A DNA stretch of 35,339 nucleotides from the NCBI GenBank assembly GCA_964551525.1, contig CAZKCH010000006.1, forward strand, positions 1 through 35,339, in the 5' to 3' direction. The position numbers and the translations under genes were made by a program. Numbering within the stretch: position 1 is the first letter of the stretch; each line of letters starts with the position of its first letter. Below the pieces are notes generated by a model. The model was not told the DNA's origin. It saw only the letters and a list, made by a program, of their open reading frames with translations, and did no database searches. The stretch comes from GWA2-46-15 sp964551525 (GTDB lineage Bacteria; Patescibacteriota; Minisyncoccia; Minisyncoccales; GWA2-46-15). Below are positions 24,220 through 30,377 of the stretch, one piece after another.

Positions 24220-25080
24220 ATGAGAGGCGAAGAAAATAATAAATTCAAAACAGGTCAAAAGAGTACCTGGTGCCCGGGCTGCGCCAATTTTGGTATCCTG
24301 GCGGCTTTAGAAAACGCTTTTCAGGAGCTTAAATTAGAACCCTGGCAGGTTTTTGCCTCATTCGGTATTGGTTGCCACGGCCAGATGTCAAACTATTTAA
24401 ATACTTATTGTTTTGAGGGCTTGCACGGCCGGGCTTTGCCCTTAGCGATCGGCGTGAAAATCGCTAATAAAAACTTAACGGTTTTGTCCATTGCCGGCGA
24501 TGGTGATCAGTTGGGCGAAGGCGGCAATCATTTTGTTCATGCCTGCCGCAAAAACCCAAACATCACTTGTTTGATCCATAATAATCAGCTTTATTCTTTG
24601 ACGGTCGGCCAGGCCTCGCCTACTTCGGGATTGGGAGTAAAAACTCGGACGACTCCTCAAGGCGTTTTTGATCAACCCTTAAATCCAATGGTTTTGGCGA
24701 TTGCTTCCGGCGCCAGTTTTGTCAGCCGCGCTTTTGCCGGCGATATTCCTCATTTGACTGAAATTTTAATCAAGGCCATTCAGCACAAGGGTTTTAGCGT
24801 CGTTGATATTCTCCAACCTTGCATTACCTTGAATTCGATAAATACTTTTGATTGGTTTAAGCAAAGAATTTACAAACTCGAAGAATTCGGTTACGAACCG
24901 AATAATAAGACCGCAGCCATGGAAAAGGCCCTTGAATGGGGAGAAAGAATCCCTATCGGCATTTTCTATCGCGAGGAGCGGCCGGTCTTGGAGGAAAACC
25001 TTTTGCCGGAAAAAGAAATGATTTTGGTAGAACAAAAATTAGGCACGGGCTTAAAGGATTTGCTCCGAGAATTCAAATAA
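24220..25080 (+). CDS. 2-oxoacid:ferredoxin oxidoreductase beta subunit
   Basis: The beta subunit binds thiamine diphosphate and one [4Fe-4S] cluster. In this 286-residue protein the cluster ligands are C18 and C21 (TWCPGC), C52 (GIGCHG) and C201 (LQPC). The TPP/Mg motif is GDGDQLGEGGNHF (G93 onward) with the partner NN at 121-122. No ferredoxin (delta) domain is fused and none is encoded next to it, so the electron acceptor must be made elsewhere. It ends 8 nt before a REP-like palindrome that may stop transcription. Confidence 0.93.
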   Translation: MRGEENNKFKTGQKSTWCPGCANFGILAALENAFQELKLEPWQVFASFGIGCHGQMSNYLNTYCFEGLHGRALPLAIGVKIANKNLTVLSIAGDGDQLGEGGNHFVHACRKNPNITCLIHNNQLYSLTVGQASPTSGLGVKTRTTPQGVFDQPLNPMVLAIASGASFVSRAFAGDIPHLTEILIKAIQHKGFSVVDILQPCITLNSINTFDWFKQRIYKLEEFGYEPNNKTAAMEKALEWGERIPIGIFYREERPVLEENLLPEKEMILVEQKLGTGLKDLLREFK

Positions 25081-25088
25081 ACAGCATT

Positions 25089-25119
25089 AAATTGTGGGAG
25101 GTCGGACCTCCCACAATTT
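25089..25119. repeat. REP-like palindrome, downstream side of the RAYT
   Basis: 15-bp perfect arms AAATTGTGGGAGGTC and its complement flank a single G. Its last base is the first base of the RAYT stop codon. The following TTTT means it could also act as terminator for the oxidoreductase operon. Confidence 0.85.
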
Positions 25120-25838
25120 TATTCTAGAGAAATTTTATCCGGTTTTTTTATATCCTTTTTATGCTTTATCCAATCGGCAATTAATTCTCTAATTTTTTCT
25201 TTTCCACGAATTGTTTCAAGGATAGAATCTCTATCAGTTACCGAAGGAAAATTCTTTTTCCCGAGATAATCTTGGTAGCTTGACCATTTGTAGTTTTCTA
25301 AAAACTTAATTGCTTTCTGTAAATTTTTGATCTTTCCCTCTTTCCACCCAGATTCTATTAAAGATATGGGGTTGGTGTGAATATAAGTAAAAACGGCTAT
25401 GAGTTGGCTTTCTGACTTTATATGAATTGAGGCGAATTTTCCTTGGAAAAAATAGCCCTTATTTGATTGCTTGTGTTTCTTTTTAAAATAGAGGGGATAG
25501 CCCGACCCGATTTTTCTTACGAAATTAGTGACCCCGCCATCTTTTAATTGTCGCAGAAGAAGATGAATATGATTTGGCATCAGTGTAAAAGCCAGGACTT
25601 CAACTAATTTCTTTCTTTCGTCAGTATGAGGGATTCCGCTTCTTTCCTTTTTCTTTTCGGCAATGCGTGCCCGTCTGCGTAGATATATTTCTATCGGCTT
25701 GGAATTATTAAATTCGTAAATTGAAAACACGCCGCGGTAATAATCATCGGTGTTTCTAAAAAGAAGCTTATCCCCAATTCTTCTAAGGACGATGTGGTAA
25801 ATTTCTCCGTTCGCGAAATTTTCTTTTCGCCGAGCCAT
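25119..25838 (-). CDS. REP-associated tyrosine transposase (RAYT, IS200/IS605-like)
   Basis: RAYTs are HUH single-strand transposases linked to REP palindromes. The 239-residue protein has GEIYHIVLRR near the N-terminus, HUH motif MPNHIHLLL (H90, H92), and YIHTNPI with the likely catalytic Y152. This order and length fit the family. The gene is AT-rich (about 33% GC in a line counted). A TATAGT box lies 5 nt before its ATG, so the transcript may be leaderless. The stop codon touches one palindrome and the start lies 22 nt from the other. It appears intact. Confidence 0.92.
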   Translation of the reverse strand: MARRKENFANGEIYHIVLRRIGDKLLFRNTDDYYRGVFSIYEFNNSKPIEIYLRRRARIAEKKKERSGIPHTDERKKLVEVLAFTLMPNHIHLLLRQLKDGGVTNFVRKIGSGYPLYFKKKHKQSNKGYFFQGKFASIHIKSESQLIAVFTYIHTNPISLIESGWKEGKIKNLQKAIKFLENYKWSSYQDYLGKKNFPSVTDRDSILETIRGKEKIRELIADWIKHKKDIKKPDKISLE

Positions 25839-25843
25839 ATTTC

Positions 25844-25854
25844 ACTATATCATA
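25844..25854 (-). promoter_or_regulatory. Possible -10 region of the RAYT gene
   Basis: On the minus strand TATGAT (25849-25854) and TATAGT (25844-25849) overlap, 10 and 5 nt before the ATG. Any -35 would fall in or near the REP-like palindrome. Confidence 0.4.
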
Positions 25855-25860
25855 ATTGCA

Positions 25861-25893
25861 AAAAGTGTGGGAGGTCCGACCTCCCACACTTTT
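25861..25893. repeat. REP-like palindrome, upstream side of the RAYT
   Basis: 16-bp perfect arms AAAAGTGTGGGAGGTC and its complement flank a single C. It lies between the divergent RAYT and csoR promoters, 8 nt before the csoR -35 box. Confidence 0.85.
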
Positions 25894-25901
25894 ACTGGGG
25901 C

Positions 25902-25946
25902 TTGACAGGGAAGTTGGCCAGCGTTATTATACCTATACCATAGGTA
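25902..25946 (+). promoter_or_regulatory. csoR operon promoter with CsoR-type operator
   Basis: TTGACA (25902-25907), a 17-nt spacer and TATTAT (25925-25930) form a near-consensus sigma-70 promoter. TACCTAT-ACC-ATAGGTA (25930-25946) is a perfect 7-bp-arm palindrome starting on the last base of the -10 and covering the expected transcription start. The TACC...GGTA style resembles known CsoR operators, and the position suits repression. Confidence 0.75.
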
Positions 25947-25960
25947 GGGGTACGGAAAAG

Positions 25961-25988
25961 AACCAAGAACCAATTACCAAGTACCAAA
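25961..25988. repeat. Four tandem heptamers in the csoR leader
   Basis: Units AACCAAG, AACCAAT, TACCAAG and TACCAAA are in perfect 7-nt register in the 5' leader between the operator and the csoR ATG. Confidence 0.7.
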
Positions 25989-26016
25989 GAATAAATAATA
26001 ATTAAAGATAAATATT

Positions 26017-26289
26017 ATGGAGAATCCAAAAGAGAAAGTGCTTATTAATTTCAGAAAGGCGAATAGTTTGCTTTCTAAAATCATTAAAATGTCAGAAAAT
26101 AGCGAGTATTGCATTAATATTATGCAACAGAATTTGGCCACCATCGGCCTTTTGCGCTCAGCTCACGAGATGCTGATGGAAAACCATCTTAACACCTGTT
26201 TTAAGGCGGCGATGGCGACTCGGAATGAAAGGAAGAAAAAAGAAATGATCAGCGAAATATTAAGAGTGACTAATTTATTCAATAAGTAA
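26017..26289 (+). CDS. csoR: CsoR-family copper-sensing repressor
   Basis: This 90-residue all-helical DUF156/CsoR protein has C32, H57 and C61. The spacing (25 and 4) equals that of the Cu(I) ligands C36/H61/C65 of M. tuberculosis CsoR, so Cu(I) sensing is likely. RcnR/FrmR-type relatives differ at these ligands. The conserved pattern YCINIMQQN...LLRSAHEML...NHLNTC is clear. CsoR proteins leave DNA when Cu(I) binds. The gene is first in an operon behind a perfect palindrome over its own promoter. The next gene starts one base after its stop. The Shine-Dalgarno is weak. Confidence 0.88.
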   Translation: MENPKEKVLINFRKANSLLSKIIKMSENSEYCINIMQQNLATIGLLRSAHEMLMENHLNTCFKAAMATRNERKKKEMISEILRVTNLFNK

Positions 26290-26290
26290 A

Positions 26291-26878
26291 ATGGAGAAAC
26301 AAAAAAATTGTTGCCGGCCGGCGGCCGGGGTTTTATACGGCCTCATCCCCCACGTCTTTTGTATCGGTTTTGTTGTTTTTTCTGTGGCGGGCGCGACGGC
26401 GGCTACGGTTGTTTTCCGAAAACTTTTATTGGTCCCTTATTTTTTCAGCGTTTTGGTAGCGATTTCTTTTGTTTTTGCCACGATTTCAGCAGCGGTCTAT
26501 CTCAAGAAGAACAATTGTTTTTGTCTGGCCGGAATTAAGGATAAATGGAAATATCTTACCACTCTTTACGCCTTCACGATTTTAGCCAACCTTTTAATGT
26601 TCTTTGTTGTTTTTCCGCTGGCGGCAAACGCGGGCGCGGCCAAGGCCATGAGTCAAAACAGCCAGTTAGCGGATTTGTCTATAAGTGTTGCCATTCCCTG
26701 TTCCGGCCACGCCTCCTTGATTATAAGCGAACTCAAAAAGGATGAGGGAGTGGCGGCGGTGAAATTCATCCTTCCCAATGATTTTCAGATAAAATACGAT
26801 TCCCAGAAAACCTCGCCCCAGGCAATCGCTTCGTTAAAAGTGTTTAAAACTTATAAAGCGACCATTAATAATAATTAA
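26291..26878 (+). CDS. Metal-handling membrane protein with HMA-like C-terminal domain
   Basis: The 195-residue protein begins with CC (C7, C8), then has three hydrophobic segments (about 13-38, 44-70 and 88-113) with C24, C76 and C78 near their ends. The C-terminal part (about 128-190) follows the HMA pattern: a beta strand, a ligand loop, then SELKKDEGVAAVKFILPNDF and YDSQKTSPQAI. In the loop the usual CxxC is IPCSGH (C137, H140). It resembles a MerT-type transporter fused to a MerP/CopZ-like carrier domain. With CsoR one base upstream and a Cys-rich peptide downstream, copper import, export or buffering is the best inference. The direction of transport cannot be told. Confidence 0.65.
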   Translation: MEKQKNCCRPAAGVLYGLIPHVFCIGFVVFSVAGATAATVVFRKLLLVPYFFSVLVAISFVFATISAAVYLKKNNCFCLAGIKDKWKYLTTLYAFTILANLLMFFVVFPLAANAGAAKAMSQNSQLADLSISVAIPCSGHASLIISELKKDEGVAAVKFILPNDFQIKYDSQKTSPQAIASLKVFKTYKATINNN

Positions 26879-26914
26879 AAAGGTCGAAGAATTAATTAAT
26901 CAAATAATAAGATT

Positions 26915-26995
26915 ATGGAAGATAAAAACAAAAAGGCCTGTGATTGCGGTTGTAAGCGTTGCTGCTGTTGCGGCTGCGGGTGCAATAAGAAGTAA
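26915..26995 (+). CDS. 26-residue cysteine-rich peptide, metallothionein-like
   Basis: ATG at 26915 to TAA at 26993-26995 encodes a 26-residue peptide. After an acidic/basic head (MEDKNKKA) comes CDCGCKRCCCCGCGC, nine cysteines in fifteen residues, and then NKK. Such density is typical of metal-binding peptides. It lies 36 nt after the HMA-like membrane protein gene and 22 nt before a strong terminator, so it is the third gene of the csoR operon. No clear Shine-Dalgarno is seen. Expression is unproven, but the clean ORF, Cys bias and operon position argue against chance. It may bind Cu(I). Confidence 0.65.
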   Translation: MEDKNKKACDCGCKRCCCCGCGCNKK

Positions 26996-27017
26996 TAAAA
27001 TTTGATAGCGAGCCGCT

Positions 27018-27059
27018 AAAGCAAAGAACCTTTGAATATCCAAGGGTTCTTTGCTTTTT
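27018..27059 (+). terminator. Strong intrinsic terminator of the csoR operon
   Basis: Arms AAAGCAAAGAACC (27018-27030) and GGTTCTTTGCTTT (27045-27057) pair perfectly, with more pairs inside the loop, followed by T residues. It ends just before the convergent tRNA-Pro. Confidence 0.9.
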
Positions 27060-27065
27060 ATTTTA

Positions 27066-27136
27066 TCGGGGAGCTGGGATTCGAACCCAGACTAAATCCT
27101 CCCAAAGGATTCGTGCTACCGTTGCACTACTCCCCG
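27066..27136 (-). tRNA. tRNA-Pro (anticodon TGG)
   Basis: Acceptor CGGGGAG/CTCCCCG, D arm GTGC-AACGGTA-GCAC, anticodon loop TTTGGGA (TGG) and T arm CTGGG-TTCGAAT-CCCAG are all canonical. CCA is not encoded. It is the normal counterpart of the atypical tRNA-Pro(CGG) at 14530. Confidence 0.94.
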
Positions 27137-27200
27137 TCTTTTATTTTCGTAGCATCTCTGGCCGATGCGGTCAATTAAGCTTTAATTGACAGCGATTTAT

Positions 27201-27209
27201 TGCTACAAT
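27201..27209 (+). promoter_or_regulatory. Extended -10 promoter of the histidine kinase gene, predicted leaderless
   Basis: TGCTACAAT (27201-27209) is an extended -10, and the ATG is at 27218, 8 nt later. A TTGACA at 27186-27191 is only 12 nt from the -10, too close to act as its -35. Confidence 0.5.
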
Positions 27210-27217
27210 TTAAGAAC

Positions 27218-28171
27218 ATGTCCCATCTTGCTATTTTTGACTCATTAAATATTGCCAAGCAATGCCGGAAATATCATTTGCCGCTTTGGCAGTGCCCGCA
27301 TTTTCTGGTTATTGTTTTGGGCATGGTTGTTATTGTTTCTTCTTTGGCGATTTATTTCATCGGTTCCGGCTTTTCCGATAATCCGGAATTAATTGTTTTG
27401 ATCGTTCTCGGCGTTTCGGCTTTTTTGGTGGTCATTGGTTTTTCAATTATTCACAGCTTTGAGCGGCTGGCGGATTTGGCGCGGATGAAATCAGAGTTTA
27501 TCAGTATTGTTTCCCATCAATTGCGCTCCCCCTTGGCGAATTTAAGATGGATTATCGATCTCTTGATTTCCGGCAAGGCCGGGGAGACCACAGAGAAGCA
27601 GGTTAATTATTTCCAGCTTTTACGGGAAAGCGGTCAGAGAATGGACGACATTGTCAATGATCTCTTAGTCGTTTCTCGTTTGGAAAACAACGAATTTCCT
27701 TTAAAGTCAGAAAAGGGGTCATTGGTTGAAGCGGCGCGGAAAACCGTTGACCGTTTGACGCCCTTGGCTCTGGCTTCAAATGTGAAGATCAATTTTCAAG
27801 CCGAGAATAATCTTCCCGAGACTTGTTTTGATTCTCTCCAGATCGGTCAAGTAATCGAAAATCTTTTAAGTAATGCGATTCGCTATATTAGCGGCCAGGG
27901 ATCAGTTGATGTCGGCGTCAAGAGGAGTGGCGATTGCATCAGCGTGGAGATAAAAGACAACGGTATTGGCATTGATGCCGCCGACCAAAAGTATATCTTT
28001 GAAAAGTTTTTCCGCGGTCGTAATGCCTCGGGCGCCCAGGCTCAAGGCAGCGGTTTGGGCCTTTATATCGCTAAGTCCATCATTGAAAAATCAGGCGGCA
28101 AAATCGGTTTTACTTCGGAAATTAATAAAGGCACCACGTTTTGGTTCACCCTCCCAATTTCTACAAAGTAG
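27218..28171 (+). CDS. Membrane sensor histidine kinase
   Basis: This 317-residue kinase has two transmembrane helices (about 28-49 and 57-79) with only a short loop between them. A HisKA domain carries the phospho-acceptor H100 in SIVSHQLRSPLANLRW, and a HATPase_c domain has NLLSNAIRY, DNGIGI and GSGLGLYIAK. The start is the ATG at 27218; an upstream TTG at 27200 would place the -10 box inside the gene. The N-terminal cytoplasmic tail has C16, H20, C26 and H28 just before the first helix, which could bind metal. It precedes a lone receiver gene and pilB, so it probably controls pilus function. Confidence 0.9.
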   Translation: MSHLAIFDSLNIAKQCRKYHLPLWQCPHFLVIVLGMVVIVSSLAIYFIGSGFSDNPELIVLIVLGVSAFLVVIGFSIIHSFERLADLARMKSEFISIVSHQLRSPLANLRWIIDLLISGKAGETTEKQVNYFQLLRESGQRMDDIVNDLLVVSRLENNEFPLKSEKGSLVEAARKTVDRLTPLALASNVKINFQAENNLPETCFDSLQIGQVIENLLSNAIRYISGQGSVDVGVKRSGDCISVEIKDNGIGIDAADQKYIFEKFFRGRNASGAQAQGSGLGLYIAKSIIEKSGGKIGFTSEINKGTTFWFTLPISTK

Positions 28172-28212
28172 AATTTAGGCGGGCAGGCATTACCAATTAA
28201 ATAAATAAAAAA

Positions 28213-28581
28213 ATGAAAAAGATTTTGTTCATCGAAGACGAGCCGACTCTTCAAAAGGTTTTAGGAGAGATTTTAGCGGCAGAGGATTTTCAAATCATTT
28301 CCGCCACTGACGGCGAGATGGGTTTGCGCCTGGCCCAGACAGAAAAACCAGACCTGATTTTATTGGATTTGGTTTTGCCCCGGCTCCACGGCTTAGAGGT
28401 TTTGAAGAAACTGAAAGCCAATGAGGCGACTAAGGTTATTCCGGTCATTATCCTGACCAATATCGAAGAAGCGGCCGGGGTGGAAGCCGCCTTGGAATTA
28501 GGGGCAATGACGTATTTGGTCAAGGCAAATTATTCTTTGCCGGAAATAGCGGAAAAAATCAAAAAAGCATTAGCCCAATGA
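28213..28581 (+). CDS. Stand-alone response regulator receiver (CheY-like)
   Basis: The 122 residues are one receiver domain: acidic E8/D9, phospho-acceptor D52 (LILLDLVLP), T82 and K104 (YLVKA). There is no output domain, so it should act by protein contact, like CheY, PilG or PilH. Its last four bases (ATGA) overlap the pilB start, giving translational coupling. The obvious partner upstream is the histidine kinase and the obvious target is the pilus motor. Confidence 0.93.
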   Translation: MKKILFIEDEPTLQKVLGEILAAEDFQIISATDGEMGLRLAQTEKPDLILLDLVLPRLHGLEVLKKLKANEATKVIPVIILTNIEEAAGVEAALELGAMTYLVKANYSLPEIAEKIKKALAQ

Positions 28582-30365
28582 AGGTTGAGCCCGAACAATT
28601 AAAATCATTCCTTTTGGACGCCGGCCTGATTAAGGAAGAGCAATTCAGCCAGGCGTTGAGGGAAAGCAAGGAAGCCAATCAGCGGTTGGGCGATGTTTTG
28701 ATTTGCCGCGGTTATATCACCCAAGAAGAATTGGCCAAGCTCCAAGCATATATTTTAGGCGTGCCTTTTGTCAATCTTGAAGGGGAAAAATTTGATCCCG
28801 AAGTTTTAAAAATAATCCCCGAGCCGATTGCCCGGACTCATAATATTATTGCCTTTAAAAAGAAGGGAAACAATTTGGAAGTGGCGATGACTGATCCGGA
28901 CGATTTGGGCACCATCGAGTTTATCAAAAAGAAAGCTAATTTAAAAATTCTGCCCCGTTTGACCACGGTCCAGAGCATTAAAAACGCCATCCGGCAATAT
29001 CACCAGTCGTTGGAAGCGGAATTCGGAGAAATTATTTCCAAACAATCAACCATTGTCGGTCAGGAAATGACGATCAAAAAAGATGAGAGTCCGATCATTG
29101 CCGGCCAGTCCGGCGCCGAAGTGATTGACGATGCTGATTTGGAAAAAGCCGCCCAAGATATGCCGATTATTAAAATCGTGGATACGCTTTTGCGTCACGC
29201 GATTCTGCAGCGTTCTTCTGATATTCACATTGAGCCGTTTGAAAAAGAAGTGGTGGTCCGCTATCGCATCGATGGCATTTTGCGCGAAGCTATGCTTTTG
29301 CCCAAAAAAGTTCTGGCCGGCATTGTCGCCAGAATCAAAGTCCTTTCTAATTTAAAGCTCGACGAGCATCGTCTGCCCCAAGACGGCCGATTTAAAGTGG
29401 AAACCGAAGATTTTAAATATTCCATCAGGGTTTCTATTCTGCCTGTTTTTGATGGCGAAAAAGTAGTGATGCGTCTTTTAGCGGAAAGCACCAAGGCCTT
29501 GAATCTGGAAGATTTAGGTATTTGGGGCGAGGCCTTAGAAAAAATACAGATGAATTTGCGCAAACCCGTGGGCATGTTGTTGGTGGCCGGCCCGACCGGT
29601 TGCGGTAAAACCACTTCTCTTTACGCCATGATGGAAATTTTAAACAGCCCGGAAGTGAATATTTCCACGGTGGAAGACCCGATTGAATACCGCATTCCCC
29701 GAGCCAATCAAACCCAGGTTAATCCTAAAATTGGTTTAACTTTCGCCTCGGGTTTAAGGTCTTTGGTGCGGCAAGATCCGGATATTATTATGGTGGGCGA
29801 AATCCGGGATAATGAGACCGCTGGACTGGCCATCAACGCCGCTTTAACCGGACATTTGGTTTTATCTACGATTCACACCAATTCTGCCGCCGGCGCCATT
29901 CCCCGCTTGACTGATATGAAAGTGGAACCGTTTTTAATATCTTCAACCCTAAATTTGATTCTGGCCCAGCGCTTGGTCCGCCGGTTGGGAGAGGAAAAAA
30001 TTGCTTACCGGCTTAAAAAAGCCGACATCGATAATCTTAAAAAATATTGTGACCTCGATAAAATTTTAGACGTTTTGAGAAAAGAAAAAATTATCCACAA
30101 GGACGCGGACCTGACCGATATTGATTTTTATCGCCCCAAACCGGCGGGCGAAGGCAATGACGGCTATCAGGGCCGAATCGGCATTTACGAGGTTTTAACC
30201 GTCAGCCCGGCCATCAAGGACTTGATTACCGGTCAAGCGACTTCGGATAAAATTCAGCAACAGGCGCAGAAAGAAGGCATGATGACCATGGTAGAAGATG
30301 GGTTTATTAAAGCCGCCCGGGGCCAGACCTCGATTGAAGAAGTGTTAAGAGTAGTTACCGAGTAA
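28578..30365 (+). CDS. pilB: Type IV pilus assembly ATPase PilB (GspE family)
   Basis: PilB powers pilus extension. The 595-residue protein has a GspE_N-type domain (1 to ~150), then the motor domain with Walker A GPTGCGKTTS (about residue 338), the Asp box TVEDPIEY, Walker B QDPDIIMVGEIRD and the His box TIHTNSA. The tetracysteine zinc motif of many GspE/PilB proteins is missing. In its place is a segment with PKPAGEGNDGYQGRIGIYEVL, preceded by a lysine-rich insertion. It overlaps the receiver gene by 4 nt and is followed by pilC 12 nt later. No pilT is visible. Confidence 0.95.
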   Translation: MKVEPEQLKSFLLDAGLIKEEQFSQALRESKEANQRLGDVLICRGYITQEELAKLQAYILGVPFVNLEGEKFDPEVLKIIPEPIARTHNIIAFKKKGNNLEVAMTDPDDLGTIEFIKKKANLKILPRLTTVQSIKNAIRQYHQSLEAEFGEIISKQSTIVGQEMTIKKDESPIIAGQSGAEVIDDADLEKAAQDMPIIKIVDTLLRHAILQRSSDIHIEPFEKEVVVRYRIDGILREAMLLPKKVLAGIVARIKVLSNLKLDEHRLPQDGRFKVETEDFKYSIRVSILPVFDGEKVVMRLLAESTKALNLEDLGIWGEALEKIQMNLRKPVGMLLVAGPTGCGKTTSLYAMMEILNSPEVNISTVEDPIEYRIPRANQTQVNPKIGLTFASGLRSLVRQDPDIIMVGEIRDNETAGLAINAALTGHLVLSTIHTNSAAGAIPRLTDMKVEPFLISSTLNLILAQRLVRRLGEEKIAYRLKKADIDNLKKYCDLDKILDVLRKEKIIHKDADLTDIDFYRPKPAGEGNDGYQGRIGIYEVLTVSPAIKDLITGQATSDKIQQQAQKEGMMTMVEDGFIKAARGQTSIEEVLRVVTE

Positions 30366-30377
30366 CTCGGAATAAAC

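Larger units (their letters stand above)
25089..25893. mobile_element. RAYT transposase bracketed by two REP-like palindromes (REPtron-like unit)
   Basis: A Y1/HUH transposase gene (25119-25838) lies between a 31-bp palindrome (25089-25119) and a 33-bp palindrome (25861-25893) with the same core GTGGGAGGTC-N-GACCTCCCAC. The central base is G in one and C in the other, so the two are in inverted orientation, as in REP pairs around RAYT genes. Confidence 0.75.

Noticed and set aside
25119..25838. Complete IS200/IS605 insertion sequence with TnpB
   Set aside because: No TnpB/IscB gene and no IS-type left and right ends with guide sequences; the flanking palindromes and protein fit a RAYT.
27186..27209. 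TTGACA plus TACAAT as a classic promoter for the kinase
   Set aside because: The spacer is 12 nt, too short for sigma-70; an extended -10 without this -35 is more plausible.
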